A DNA stretch of 64,000 bases, taken from Mixophyes australis (Eukaryota > Chordata > Amphibia > Anura > Limnodynastidae). The stretch covers positions 80,459,257-80,523,256 of the forward strand of contig JAVHZZ010000010.1 in NCBI GenBank assembly GCA_036250195.1. The letters are read 5' to 3'. The notes under the pieces are model-generated. The model had not been told where the DNA came from and ran no database searches. It saw only the letters and a program-made list of their open reading frames with translations. Made by a program: the position numbers and the translations under genes. This document shows positions 39,475 through 43,886 of the stretch, one piece after another (the stretch's first letter is position 1; each line of letters starts with the position of its first letter).

Positions 39475-40933
39475 TAAGCAAAAGGCGCTTAGTGCATTAT
39501 TAGAAAAACACCAAATGTGTGACAATAATTTTCATGTATATGTGTGTACCTCATACACAATATACATATAAAAACATACAGATTTACGCATCAGGCAGCT
39601 CCTCAAAAACAAGCACTCATTTGCAAGTGCTCAAATAATTCTAAAAGACAAAAAGAGAAGCGCCACGCATAGTGTATTAAATGACCAACAATTAGTCTTC
39701 TCAATGTGGCAAACAAGTGAATTGGCCTCGTACCATAAGACAAATAATAAACAGCTTATCTGTAATTAGATTCCCGACATCCTATATAGACTCCTTGATG
39801 TCCAGTCCTTACGGATCTCTCAAAACCACCTGGCCGGGGTAGATATGGTGATCCACGGAAAAAAACACACAGAAAACACCTTATCCCCCTCAACGCGTTT
39901 CGTCACTCGACTTTTTCAAGAGGAATCCGGGTATGTACCCGGAATCCTACCATATCTACCCCGGCCAGGTGGTTTTGAGAGATCCGTGATTACCATCAGG
40001 AAAGACTGCAGATAAGCCTATATTTGTTATATACTATGTACGGGCGCATTTTATATATATTAATGATTTTATCTTTGTAATAAAATATTTTTATGAATCA
40101 TATTGATATGAGCTTATGTTGGTACCCAGTTTTGAGGAATTGTTGGTAGCCTTATTTGGCATACTACACCATAATAGTTTTGCTCTGAGTCCATAGTGAT
40201 CTGAACTTCTGGAACCATAAGGACTGGACATCAAGGAGTCTATATAGGATGTCGGGAATCTAATTACAGATAAGCTGTTTATTATTTGTCTTTTGGTACG
40301 AGGCCAATTCACTTGTTTGCCACATTGAGAAGACTAATTGTTGGTCATTTAATACACTATGCGTGGCGCTTCTCTTTTTGTCTTTTATATATATATATAT
40401 ATATATATGCGCAATATATATTTAAAAACCTGGATAGGTAATGGTGCTAATGACAATAAAAACATAAGCTTGTTGAGACCAATTTACATGTGTATTTCTG
40501 CTCCTACAGAAGTAGTGGCATTAATGATGTTCTCTAATATACTGCCAAAGCGATAACAGAGGATCTCTTAAATTTTCTTTATTCTAGCATAGACTGGGCT
40601 TGGTTATACATATTTTGTCCTGGTGTCCTGTAGTTATCATTCCTCGTATATCTGCTTGTTATTATTATTTTTATTTCCAGATCAACAATTTAACAACCCC
40701 ATCTAAACACTACCCCTTCTTAATACGAAAATATTTTCTTCCCCTGTTTGATTGACATTTCATTTCCAAGACCATTGCTTCTGATATTAGTGTTCTCATT
40801 GATATCAAGATTTACAAGTTACCTTTAAATACAAATTACACTTTGTAACAGAATATACATTTGTTGGCAGGTAGGAACTTACTTCTCATAACTGGAGCTA
40901 AAGTTCCAATGAAGTTCACCAATGATGGATCTT
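1..40933 (-). CDS. MUC5AC/MUC5B-like: Partial gel-forming mucin gene (MUC5AC/MUC5B type), 29 exons, 3' end off-window
   Basis: Secreted polymeric mucin that would form the mucus gel. The coding strand is minus, 5' end at high coordinates. Exons: 40933-40883, 38295-38034, 36991-36877, 36172-36082, 36002-35896, 33586-33370, 33175-33050, 30379-30262, 29554-29416, 28780-28670, 28564-28495, 27700-27563, 25786-25622, 25112-25018, 24057-23931, 22773-22518, 21949-21900, 21152-21052, 19227-19076, 17184-17046, 16902-16792, 16690-16511, 16387-16148, 14085-13929, 13746-13606, 7857-7707, 6714-6674, 5764-5519, 2651-1. All introns are GT-AG and all junctions are phase-consistent. Domain order is VWD-C8-TIL three times with a D' module before VWD3, then CysD x3 and PTS. 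The Cys-rich linker after the third C8 (motifs [24 protein letters not shown]) points to MUC5AC/MUC5B rather than MUC2. Which of the two is not resolvable here. The 3' part (rest of PTS, VWD4, VWC, CK) lies beyond position 1. Confidence 0.92.
3055..3119. repeat. (TA)n microsatellite
   Basis: Alternating TA with a CATACA interruption. A hAT-like element is inserted at its right end; the TA run resumes at 3647. Confidence 0.9.
3120..3646 (+). mobile_element. Non-autonomous hAT-like element (TAGAGATGAGCGGG end)
   Basis: The left end TAGAGATGAGCGGG resembles that of the 4.1-kb element at 7,976 (TAGAGATGGGCGGG), and the right end CATCCCTA is the imperfect inverse. Both right halves are rich in CAAAAC and CCGAATC motifs. 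Flanks on both sides read ATATATAT, consistent with an 8-bp target duplication, but the TA context makes this uninformative. No coding capacity. Confidence 0.6.
3731..4010. mobile_element. Palindromic MITE with AAATAAGC..ATTATACTCACC ends
   Basis: The left end GGAAATAAGCAAATTATACTC and the inverse of the right end (GCAGAAATAAGCATATTATACTC) match closely. The interior is unrelated and non-coding. Superfamily not assigned. Confidence 0.55.
4140..4640 (-). pseudogene. L1-type LINE reverse transcriptase relic
   Basis: Minus-strand translation with frame breaks gives [27 protein letters not shown] and [20 protein letters not shown]. These match the order of L1 RT motifs (A.G.DGF, the fingers region, IPK, SY.PISLLN.D.K..AKIL). 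Stops and frameshifts interrupt it. It is an old intronic fragment of about 500 bp. Confidence 0.7.
4812..5019 (+). mobile_element. 5'-truncated tRNA-derived SINE
   Basis: This is the 3' part of the SINE seen complete at 42,076: CCAAAAACATACTGGTAGG, the GTAAGCTCCAATGGGGCAGG segment, GTGCTGCGGAATTAG and a (GAT)n tail. The tRNA head is missing. Confidence 0.8.
5519..5764 (-). CDS. MUC5AC/MUC5B-like: Mucin exon: end of D3 linker and first PTS segment
   Basis: Encodes [40 protein letters not shown] and then a short T/S/P-rich run ([18 protein letters not shown] onward). The D.IYNTTDG.G.C..AIC motif is MUC5-specific. The Thr-rich tail is the first mucin-type O-glycosylated stretch before the CysD exon. 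Acceptor CAACAG, donor GTAAAT. Confidence 0.94.
6674..6714 (-). CDS. MUC5AC/MUC5B-like: Mucin micro-exon (41 bp)
   Basis: Encodes [14 protein letters not shown] between CATATAG and GTGAGA. It completes the Cys codon of the preceding exon and ends with the first base of the next. The CNCT..GIQC motif matches the MUC5 sequence that follows the NCQ.C element. Missed by simple ORF scanning because of its length. Confidence 0.85.
6915..7236 (-). mobile_element. tRNA-derived SINE, inverted
   Basis: Reverse orientation of the same SINE: TTTATTTATATAGTGCC, the CGCAGCGCTGTACAGAGAA segment, and at the right end the inverted A-box region (CTAAGCCACCG). It lies in the intron between exons 6674-6714 and 7707-7857. 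Confidence 0.85.
7707..7857 (-). CDS. MUC5AC/MUC5B-like: Mucin exon: TIL3/VWC-like linker
   Basis: Encodes [40 protein letters not shown] and [10 protein letters not shown]. The EGCYP.CP...P.FDED...CV..C.CYD..G..Y..G motif follows the linker in MUC5 proteins. The 5.7-kb intron upstream holds the hAT element and its satellite. Acceptor TACAG, donor GTAAGA. Confidence 0.94.
8324..10643. repeat. 100-bp satellite, about 23 copies, with 800-bp higher-order repeat
   Basis: Units begin TAGCACTCCTCAGTG and repeat every 100 bp with no visible length change. Two variant units (TGTAGCACTCCTCAGTGC near 8520 and 9320; TTTAGTACTCC near 8720 and 9520) recur exactly 800 bp apart, so a block of eight units was duplicated. 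First and last units are the most diverged, as expected for unequal exchange. The array ends just before the ATG of the ORF at 10651. Confidence 0.95.
10651..11310 (+). CDS. Unidentified 219-aa ORF inside the hAT-like element
   Basis: Starts [15 protein letters not shown], has a Lys-rich central stretch ([16 protein letters not shown]), a [17 protein letters not shown] segment and an acidic tail ([15 protein letters not shown]). No zinc-finger BED, DDE or hATC motif is visible, so it is not a complete transposase. It may be an N-terminal or accessory protein of a hAT family. The last 24 residues or so are encoded by the first unit of the downstream tandem array. A decayed homologue lies at 50,734-51,225, which shows the reading frame is a repeated family feature. 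Whether it is translated is unknown. Confidence 0.5.
   Translation: MDSKQSTYDLNEQPGSVTSPDVSVPSTSSGQGDVKQQSVFKLVQKTKTKKKFTVLKRKRSVTEQKLSDDKKKIASMPFYTRSGKERMRPSPLAISGRSQKVTQPTIGAQLLLRVKAELQDNSEALQENICSDSQMTTIPVESPSNSGMSNREHSADVCLNSPSVAGDTQIEDATLELEEDEGEICVGDEGANDDVDDYDAARYQIAFLNFYLYSRLYNG
11247..11760. repeat. About 102-bp tandem array, five units, overlapping the ORF 3' end
   Basis: Units contain CAGATACCAAACTGCCTTTC, then ATTTATATTGTACAGTATAT and AACGGCTGAAT, and recur near 11247, 11351, 11452, 11555 and 11658. Divergence increases outward. The first unit encodes the C terminus of the ORF. Confidence 0.85.
12089..13605. other. Intronic sequence, nothing recognised
   Basis: AT-rich intron of the mucin gene to the right of the hAT-like element. 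Short open frames here have no recognisable motifs. I see no repeat family or RNA gene. Confidence 0.5.
13606..13746 (-). CDS. MUC5AC/MUC5B-like: Mucin exon: MUC5-type Cys-rich linker after C8-3
   Basis: Encodes [40 protein letters not shown] and HNLPGLE. CDFYN..G.CEWHY..CG and [10 protein letters not shown] are the strongest evidence that this is a MUC5AC/MUC5B-type mucin. A GHGHSSE stretch appears as a short insertion near the usual CG..C.KTC spacing. Acceptor AAACAG, donor GTGAGA. Confidence 0.95.
13929..14085 (-). CDS. MUC5AC/MUC5B-like: Mucin exon: C8 domain 3
   Basis: Encodes [40 protein letters not shown] and [42 protein letters not shown] is among the most conserved stretches of MUC5 proteins. 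Acceptor TTCCAG, donor GTGAGT. Confidence 0.97.
14100..15389. other. Intronic sequence, nothing recognised
   Basis: Single-copy-looking AT-rich intron between exons 13929-14085 and 16148-16387. No convincing repeats, splice-site pairs or coding motifs. Confidence 0.45.
15390..15573. mobile_element. Short MITE with CATACCTACC / GGTAGGTATG ends
   Basis: Inverted ends CATACCTACCAACATTT and its complement flank about 180 bp. The ends resemble those of the element at 24,615 (CATAGTTGCCAAC). No matching flanking duplication is visible. Confidence 0.55.
16148..16387 (-). CDS. MUC5AC/MUC5B-like: Mucin exon: VWD3 end (CGLCG) and start of C8-3
   Basis: Encodes [40 protein letters not shown], then [20 protein letters not shown] and [11 protein letters not shown]. 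This is the third CGLCG motif followed by the opening of C8-3. [12 protein letters not shown] and NP.RKSWAQ.QCSI are MUC5-type. Eighty codons, phase 0. Confidence 0.96.
16511..16690 (-). CDS. MUC5AC/MUC5B-like: Mucin exon: VWD3 core
   Basis: Encodes [40 protein letters not shown] and [19 protein letters not shown]. The YEL.L..G.F and MGI.MVIE....L.VWD..T..FIKL pattern is VWD3. Exactly 60 codons, phase 0, between CTCTAG and GTACCA. Confidence 0.95.
16792..16902 (-). CDS. MUC5AC/MUC5B-like: Mucin exon: VWD3
   Basis: Encodes [20 protein letters not shown], then [17 protein letters not shown]. The [21 protein letters not shown] motif is nearly invariant in MUC5 VWD3. It is 37 codons, phase 0 on both sides, between TGTCAG and GTAAGT. 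Confidence 0.95.
17046..17184 (-). CDS. MUC5AC/MUC5B-like: Mucin exon: start of VWD3
   Basis: Encodes [20 protein letters not shown], then [20 protein letters not shown] and EYTLAQ. The YGD.HYITFD...Y.F.G.CEY.LAQ signature is the start of the third D domain, which forms disulphide-linked N-terminal multimers in this family. Acceptor TTACAG, donor GTAAAT. Confidence 0.95.
18059..18422. mobile_element. hAT MITE (CAGGCCCGGCGCT family), copy 1
   Basis: Ends CAGGCCCGGCGCTCCCATTA and GACCCTAGCACCGGCCCTG. Perfect 8-bp flanking duplication ATTGTGGA (18051-18058 and 18423-18430). GC-rich interior with an inverted CACTCACTGACACTAGTGAG-like core. Same family as 27,081-27,536. Confidence 0.88.
18596..18844. 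mobile_element. Palindromic MITE, 'CAACCAATCAGATTCTAGC' family, internally duplicated
   Basis: Ends TTTACTAAACTGTGGGTTTG and complement. The central CCAATCAGATTCTAGCTGTC segment occurs twice in tandem, making this copy about 70 bp longer than the others at 21,223, 22,165, 24,371 and 42,750. Confidence 0.85.
19076..19227 (-). CDS. MUC5AC/MUC5B-like: Mucin exon: D' TIL module, second part
   Basis: Encodes [40 protein letters not shown] and [10 protein letters not shown]. The C.SGC.CP.GL.SDG.G.C..EE.CPC motif is a standard TIL end. Acceptor TTACAG, donor GTATGT; it ends in two bases of Cys, completed in the VWD3 exon. Confidence 0.95.
20600..20672. repeat. (AAT)n / (ATT)n palindromic microsatellite
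   Basis: A run of AAT trinucleotides turns directly into ATT repeats, so the locus is self-complementary and could form a hairpin. Confidence 0.9.
21052..21152 (-). CDS. MUC5AC/MUC5B-like: Mucin exon: D' TIL module, first part
   Basis: Encodes [20 protein letters not shown] then [23 protein letters not shown] and CQKSC.TLDM.C are diagnostic of the D' region of MUC5AC/MUC5B. Acceptor TTGTAG and donor GTAAGT; ends in phase 0. Confidence 0.94.
21223..21400. mobile_element. Palindromic MITE, CAATCAGAT family
   Basis: GATTTACTAAACTGTGGG at the left and complementary ATCTTAGTAAACATACCC at the right; inner arms contain CCTATAGCAACCAATCAGAT. Intronic. Confidence 0.85.
21900..21949 (-). CDS. MUC5AC/MUC5B-like: Mucin micro-exon (50 bp), TIL2-D' linker
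   Basis: Found by searching between the flanking exons for the missing Cys-rich linker. It encodes [17 protein letters not shown] between TTACAG and GTATGT. Phase fits both neighbours (enters with 1 nt, leaves with 1 nt). The TCS.GKL.CIG pattern is what MUC5 proteins have here. Without it the flanking exons do not join in frame. Confidence 0.85.
22165..22342. mobile_element. Palindromic MITE, CAATCAGAT family
   Basis: Same family, with arms GTTGCCTATAGCAACCAATC and its complement. Lies in the intron between the 50-bp and 256-bp exons. Confidence 0.85.
22518..22773 (-). CDS. MUC5AC/MUC5B-like: Mucin exon: TIL domain 2
   Basis: Encodes a full TIL module: [56 protein letters not shown] and [20 protein letters not shown]. 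This is the second TIL and the link into D'. Acceptor CCTTAG and donor GTAAGT; it ends in two bases of a Cys codon, completed by the 50-bp exon downstream. Confidence 0.95.
23931..24057 (-). CDS. MUC5AC/MUC5B-like: Mucin exon: C8 domain 2, end
   Basis: Encodes [20 protein letters not shown], then [20 protein letters not shown] and VC. The [18 protein letters not shown] pattern is classical C8. Acceptor CTCCAG, donor GTGAGT. Confidence 0.95.
24371..24549. mobile_element. Palindromic MITE, CAATCAGAT family, divergent ends
   Basis: Inner arms as in the other copies, but the ends read GGGGTAAATGTATCGAGCTG and complement, i.e. a subfamily. Confidence 0.8.
24615..24918. mobile_element. hAT MITE (CATAGTTGCCAAC ends)
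   Basis: Ends CATAGTTGCCAAC and GTTGGCAAGTATG, perfect 8-bp duplication ATATAGCT on both sides (24607-24614 and 24919-24926). The interior is GC-rich with repeated CCCGGGAG motifs. Confidence 0.85.
25018..25112 (-). CDS. MUC5AC/MUC5B-like: Mucin exon: C8 domain 2, part
   Basis: Encodes [20 protein letters not shown] and [12 protein letters not shown]. The YA.HWCS.L.DP...F..CH motif is conserved in the second C8 of MUC5 and MUC2. It lies between CTCTAG and GTAATG in the required phase. Confidence 0.93.
25622..25786 (-). CDS. MUC5AC/MUC5B-like: Mucin exon: VWD2 end (CGLCG) and start of C8-2
   Basis: Encodes [37 protein letters not shown] and [10 protein letters not shown]. With the preceding VCG it forms CGLCGNFN, the second vicinal-cysteine motif. 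The following PCS..IEN segment begins the second C8 domain. Acceptor TCTCAG, donor GTAAGA. Confidence 0.95.
27081..27536. mobile_element. hAT MITE (CAGGCCCGGCGCT family), copy 2
   Basis: Same family as 18,059. Perfect 8-bp duplication ATGGAGGG (27073-27080 and 27537-27544). It contains an extra hairpin (TGTCGGGCCGTGA and complement around 27,310-27,345) and a duplicated GGAGGGCGCC near its left end. It sits 26 bp from the donor site of exon 27563-27700. Confidence 0.9.
27563..27700 (-). CDS. MUC5AC/MUC5B-like: Mucin exon: VWD2 core
   Basis: Encodes [20 protein letters not shown], then [20 protein letters not shown] and KNEVCG. The SSFFI.VQT.FGLQL..QL.P.MQ motif is a hallmark of VWD2 in gel-forming mucins. 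Note that a hAT MITE (27,081-27,536) sits just 26 bp beyond its donor site. Confidence 0.95.
27823..28248. mobile_element. Long palindromic element with splice-donor consensus in each arm
   Basis: About 200-bp arms: GGACAAGCCCTACAAA, GCTGCAAAAC, then CGACTTACCTTTAATACGAC on the left and the inverse on the right (GTCGTCTTCAAGGTAAGTCT). The centre has a smaller hairpin (CTTAACCTGACATTGCCGC). Each arm, read outward, contains AAGGTAAGT, a near-perfect 5' splice site. A relative is at 49,840-50,335. Confidence 0.8.
28495..28564 (-). CDS. MUC5AC/MUC5B-like: Mucin exon: VWD2 (70 bp)
   Basis: This short exon encodes [20 protein letters not shown] and the start of a VSSA sequence; the VN..Y.QLP motif is conserved in VWD2. 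The acceptor is TTACAG and the donor GTATGT. It is identified by splice sites, phase and motif. Confidence 0.92.
28670..28780 (-). CDS. MUC5AC/MUC5B-like: Mucin exon: VWD2
   Basis: Encodes [20 protein letters not shown], then [17 protein letters not shown], highly typical of the second D domain. It is exactly 37 codons in phase 0 on both sides, between CCTCAG and GTAAGT. Confidence 0.94.
29017..29337. mobile_element. Palindromic MITE, GGGCCTGATTCATTAAGG family (old copy)
   Basis: Degraded ends GGGCTTGTTTCATTAAGG and CTTAATGCAGCAGGCCC, with the family interior (ACCATGTTGCAATGCAAGGG, TTTTTCATGTAGCACAC). Confidence 0.75.
29416..29554 (-). CDS. MUC5AC/MUC5B-like: Mucin exon: start of VWD2
   Basis: Encodes [20 protein letters not shown], then [19 protein letters not shown] and SYVLSK. 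The G.SHITSFD....FHGDCSYVL signature marks the start of a D domain. Acceptor CTTTAG and donor GTAAAT; the exon ends in phase 0. Confidence 0.94.
30262..30379 (-). CDS. MUC5AC/MUC5B-like: Mucin exon: TIL domain 1, second part
   Basis: Encodes [20 protein letters not shown] and the [19 protein letters not shown] stretch that closes the first TIL module and leads to VWD2. The acceptor is TTTAAG and the donor GTAAAC, giving a 118-bp exon in the expected phase. Confidence 0.93.
30690..31860. other. C-rich, G-poor strand-asymmetric intron block
   Basis: For about 1.2 kb the plus strand is rich in T, A and C but strongly depleted in G (7 G in 31,081-31,200, against about 30 C). The transcribed mRNA-sense strand is therefore C-poor. 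No coding motif or repeat unit seen. Confidence 0.6.
32125..32245. mobile_element. MITE fragment with CTACAAGTCCCAGAATGCC-type palindrome
   Basis: The inner sequence GGCATTCTGGGACTTGTAGTT and the facing TTGAACTGCATATCCCAAGAC are imperfect inverted arms of a common frog-type MITE. A related fragment is at about 34,975-35,060. Confidence 0.5.
33050..33175 (-). CDS. MUC5AC/MUC5B-like: Mucin exon: TIL domain 1, first part
   Basis: Encodes [20 protein letters not shown], then [20 protein letters not shown], a classical trypsin-inhibitor-like cysteine-rich module. Acceptor CCATAG and donor GTAAAT. The exon ends in the first base of a Gly codon. Confidence 0.94.
33370..33586 (-). CDS. MUC5AC/MUC5B-like: Mucin exon: C8 domain 1
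   Basis: Encodes the first C8 domain: [16 protein letters not shown], the [12 protein letters not shown] helix, and [18 protein letters not shown], all hallmark C8 sequence. Cysteine spacing looks complete. It pairs with the preceding VWD1 and the following TIL module in the D1 assembly. Confidence 0.95.
34092..34406. mobile_element. Palindromic MITE, GGGCCTGATTCATTAAGG family
   Basis: Ends GGGCCTCATTCATTAAGG and CCTTAATGAATCAGGCCC; the interior is as in the 41,142 copy. Confidence 0.85.
35896..36002 (-). CDS. MUC5AC/MUC5B-like: Mucin exon: VWD1-to-C8 junction
   Basis: Encodes [17 protein letters not shown] then [17 protein letters not shown]. The YGN.QKLNGP segment is the conserved tail of the first D domain in MUC5-type mucins. 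NCT is a possible N-glycosylation site. Acceptor is TTTGCAG and donor is GTAAGT; both junctions are in frame. Confidence 0.93.
36082..36172 (-). CDS. MUC5AC/MUC5B-like: Mucin exon: end of VWD1 with CGLCG motif
   Basis: Encodes [20 protein letters not shown] and a few more residues. CGLCG is the vicinal-cysteine motif found in each D assembly of VWF and gel-forming mucins, implicated in disulphide-linked multimerisation. NQT is an N-glycosylation sequon. The exon ends with 1 nt of an Asn codon before GTAAGT. Confidence 0.95.
36877..36991 (-). CDS. MUC5AC/MUC5B-like: Mucin exon: VWD1, middle
   Basis: Encodes [19 protein letters not shown] then [15 protein letters not shown], the conserved core strand region of VWD1 (the MWNEDD motif matches the WN.D/ED motif of gel-forming mucins). 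The exon starts with the last base of a Pro codon and ends in phase 0 before GTAATT, a weaker but valid donor. Confidence 0.93.
38034..38295 (-). CDS. MUC5AC/MUC5B-like: Mucin exon: VWD1, first part
   Basis: The exon encodes the opening of the first von Willebrand D domain, with the family signature [21 protein letters not shown] followed by beta-strand-rich sequence ([12 protein letters not shown]). The VWD1 assembly takes part in pH-dependent packing and assembly of mucin multimers in the secretory pathway. Acceptor is CAACAG and donor is GTGAGT. It ends within the NGQ-P codon, continued in the next exon. Confidence 0.95.
38506..38571. repeat. (AAT)n microsatellite
   Basis: Uninterrupted AAT repeats of about 20 units, upstream (in gene sense) of the VWD1 exon. 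Confidence 0.95.
39419..39468. repeat. (TA)n microsatellite
   Basis: Pure TA run bordering the palindromic element on its left. A second TA run borders it on the right (40,384-40,408). Confidence 0.9.
39469..40386. mobile_element. Palindromic element, probable non-autonomous Penelope-like terminal pair
   Basis: Outer arms (about 39,640-39,810 and 40,205-40,386) and inner arms (CACCTGGCCGGGGTAGATAT near 39,830 and its inverse near 39,955) are complementary. The centre holds CAACGCGTTTCGTC and GACTTTTTCAAGAGG, a degraded version of the hammerhead-like motif in the full Penelope-like element at 60.1 kb. The layout matches two inverted terminal copies without the ORF between them. This identity is an inference. 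Confidence 0.5.
39888..39925 (-). ncRNA. Degenerate hammerhead-ribozyme-like motif
   Basis: On the minus strand CTTGAAA replaces the CTGATGA core. It is followed by a short GTC/GAC stem with GAGT loop, the conserved GAAAC, and CGCGTTGAGG. With the first core box mutated it should be inactive. Confidence 0.4.
40883..40933 (-). CDS. MUC5AC/MUC5B-like: Mucin exon, N-terminal linker (51 bp)
   Basis: This small exon lies between CTTACACAG and GTAAGT. It encodes [16 protein letters not shown] followed by a split Ser codon completed in the VWD1 exon. It corresponds to the poorly conserved stretch between signal peptide and VWD1 in MUC5-type mucins. Phase at its 3' end (1 nt) fits the VWD1 exon. It has no recognisable domain, so the call rests on splice sites, phase and position. 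Confidence 0.7.
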
Positions 40934-41141
40934 CTGTGTAAGAAACATATTTCAATTATCATAACTTGATACAAGTTCACTGTGTTGAAATGAACACAGT
41001 CAGATTTTGCATGCATATAAATTTAAGATAAGAATTACTACAAACAGTAGATAGATATTAGCCTAGTTGAGATGTAAAATTTGCATTAGCTTATGTTTTT
41101 AACTTATTTATTGTCAGACCACTCAGCTAGGAGAAGACCTA

Positions 41142-41379
41142 GGGCCTGATTCATTAAGGATCTTAACTTAAGAAACTTCTTATTTCAGTCTCCTGGACAA
41201 AACCATGTTACAATGCAAGGGGTGCAAATTAGTATTCTGTTTTGCACATAAGTTAAATACTGACTGTTTTTTCATATAGCACACAAATACTTGATAGCTT
41301 TTTTGTACACTGAAATTTAAAGTTAACATTTGTTCCTTAAGAAGTTTCTTAAGTTAAGATCCTTAATGAATCAGGCCCC
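41142..41379. mobile_element. Palindromic MITE, GGGCCTGATTCATTAAGG family
   Basis: Ends GGGCCTGATTCATTAAGGAT and its complement; arms also share CTTAACTTAAGAAACTTCTT. Confidence 0.88.
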
Positions 41380-41411
41380 TTGTGTGACAGTACTCACATT
41401 AGTGAGTTGTG

Positions 41412-41606
41412 AGACTTGGGGGCAAATGTATTAAATAGCACTTTTTACAAATCGCCGATATCTGGAGACTTGCATGGTAACTTTAAAACGGCAATGGCTT
41501 TAAAGGTAAAACTTGCCTATAAAGCTATTGCAGCTTTAAATTTGCCATTCAATGTCACCGGATATTGGCGATTTGCAAACATCTCTATTTGATACATTTA
41601 GCCCCT
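41412..41606. mobile_element. Palindromic MITE (GGGGCAAATGTATTAAATAG ends)
   Basis: The right end TTTGATACATTTAGCCCC is the imperfect complement. The interior contains CAAATCGCCGATATCTGGAG and the complementary GGATATTGGCGATTTGC. A fragment of the same family lies near 23,670-23,780. Confidence 0.75.
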
Positions 41607-42075
41607 GGAGACTGTATAATGTAATTATGTTCCGTTAAATTTTGCATTTATACCTATTACATTTTAAAGAGGTATTTTCTACCAATAATTTCCCCCCTTT
41701 GCTAATGCAAGAGCATTTTTGGTTTCCCTTTCAAATGAAATAAGTAAATACATCAGCCTTAAAATACCAGATTCACAAACATTTGCAATATACAATAATG
41801 TAATTGTGAAAATATTATATCAATAAACCAATGGTGTGTCAATTTCATTGTAAATAACTGTCATATCAAATATAACTATGTGGACACACATTCTGTGTAT
41901 ACTAGCAGAATAATATTATGTTGTATCAATACTGTAGCTTGCAAATTAAATATTAGCTCTGAGCTAAGAAGGTCACAAATACTACATTATCTGCATAGTG
42001 GAAGTATAATTGGAACCAGGTATGTGTATGTGCTTTGAAGGGAGTTTGTATTATGCATTTATTCTTAATGCTTGT

Positions 42076-42432
42076 GGGCAGCACAGTGGCCTAGTGGTTA
42101 GCACATCTGCCTCACAGCACTGGGGTCATGAGTTCGATTCCCGACCATGGCCTTATCTGTGTGGAGTTTGTATGTTCTCCCTGTGTTTGCGTGGGTTTCC
42201 TCCGGGTGCTCCGGTTTCCTCCCACACTCCAAAAACATACTGGTAGGTTAATTGGCTGCAATCAAAAATTTACCCTAGTCTCTCCCTCTCAGTCTGTCTG
42301 TCTGTGTATGAGTGTCTATAGTAGGGAATTTAGACTGTAAGCTCCAATGGGGCAGGGACTGATGTGAATGAGTTCTCTGTACAGCGCTGCGGAATTAGTG
42401 GCGCTATATAAATAAATGATGATGATGATGAT
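42076..42432 (+). mobile_element. Full-length tRNA-derived SINE
   Basis: Starts GGGCAGCACAGTGGCCTAGT. A-box-like GTGGCCTAGTGGTTAGCAC and B-box GAGTTCGATTCCC are spaced as in a tRNA, followed by a body (GGTTTCCTCCCACACTCC) and a (GAT)n tail. This is the most complete of four copies in the window. Confidence 0.9.
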
Positions 42433-42749
42433 AATGCACCGATTACTGCAAAATTGCAGTATTATTAGCCATTTTGTATGTTAGTGGCTAATTTGTATGC
42501 TATATCTTGCACTTGCGGCAAATGTTTTTGTTAGGAATATACCCTATGTACGGAGGTAATGCCTTTTGGTGAAACTTTGTCTAAGCCAAGGTTTTATAAC
42601 ACTAATTCCGAGAGACACTGAGAAGAATGAACACGCATTGGAGTTGCTACACTTCAAATAAAATAGTTGCATTTGTTATATTAGTAAAATTGAAATAGAA
42701 ATTGAAACAATAAAATACACAAGGGATAGGACGCTCTGTGGGTGTCTTA

Positions 42750-43203
42750 GGGGTATATTTACTAAACTGTGGATTTGAAAAAGTGAAGATGTTGCCTATA
42801 GCAACCAATTAGATTGTAGCTGTTATTTTGTAGAATGTACTAAATAAATGATAACTAGGGGCCTGAATCATTAAGGATCTTAACTTAAGAAACTTCTTGT
42901 CTCCTGGACAAATCCATGTTACCATGCAAGGGGTGCAAATTAGTATTCTGTTTTGCACATAAGTTAAATACTGACTGTTTTTTCATGTAGCACACAAATA
43001 TCAACTTTAAATTTCAGTGTACAAATAAGTAATAAATCAAGTATTTGTGTGCTACATGAAAAAACAGTCAGTATTTAACTTATGTGCAAAACAGAATACT
43101 AATTTTCACCCCTTGCATTGTAACATGGTTTTGTCCAGGAGACTGAAATAAGAAGTTTCTTAAGTTATGAATCAGGCCCTAGAATCTGATTGGTTGCTAT
43201 AGC
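42750..43203. mobile_element. CAATCAGAT-family MITE interrupted by another MITE
   Basis: The left arm ends at ATAACTA (42,857); the right arm resumes with TAGAATCTGATTGGTTGC at 43,180. Between them lies a complete GGGCCTGATTCATTAAGG-family MITE. The outer element is truncated after GCTATAG. Confidence 0.85.
42858..43179. mobile_element. Nested palindromic MITE, GGGCCTGATTCATTAAGG family
   Basis: Ends GGGGCCTGAATCATTAAGG and ATGAATCAGGCCC. It is inserted at CTA of the outer MITE with CTA (or TA) repeated on both sides, which fits a PIF/Harbinger-type 3-bp duplication. Arms include TTTTTCATGTAGCACACAAA and complement. Confidence 0.88.
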
Positions 43204-43886
43204 CTGTTGAACGTGCTTTAACTTATATCTGGGAATTCAATTATCCGCAAAGTGTCTCCAGAGTGTCCGTGAGACACTTTGTGACGGAGATTTGACAGAA
43301 ATCTCCATTCATGGGGCGCAAAAGGAAATGAGCGGAGATTTCTAATTGGCATTTGCAATCTCCGTAATCGAATAGACCTGCCATTGAATAGACCTGTACA
43401 TACACACTTTCTGCCTACCGTTCACTTTGCTTTGTATCGCTGTTTTCATTCTCTTCAGTGTTCACATGGCTAAATGCTCAGTACAATACAATGGAACTAT
43501 GTGGCTCATTAAGTGCATAGTGCACTATGCTGTAAGATTTGTGAATACACTTCCAACACTCAAAAGTGAGGACAAATTACAAGGTTCTCTTTATGCTATA
43601 AACAGGCATTACATTTCAACACCCATTTTATGATGTGTAAAAAACAAATAAAGGTAAGTTTATGAGCCACTTTGTGAATTTCAAATACAATCCTTATCTA
43701 ACAGATCATAAAAACTGTACTTAACAATCTATATGGACATTTTCTTTTATTCCTTTAATGCCACATTTATAAATTAAAGTTTCTGTTTGTTCCATGAACA
43801 TATTATAATCGTCTTACTCCAATTTCTATATTACTTCACATTATTGTTAACCACATTTATAGATCCTGATGAATGAAGGCCCTTAC

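Noticed and set aside
42086..42145. Possible functional tRNA gene
   Set aside because: A- and B-box are present but no cloverleaf or acceptor stem; it is the head of the SINE, with SINE body and GAT tail following.
42010..42340. Plus-strand frames with SGLVVSTSASQ
   Set aside because: They are translations of the tRNA-derived SINE, seen also in reverse at 54.2 kb.
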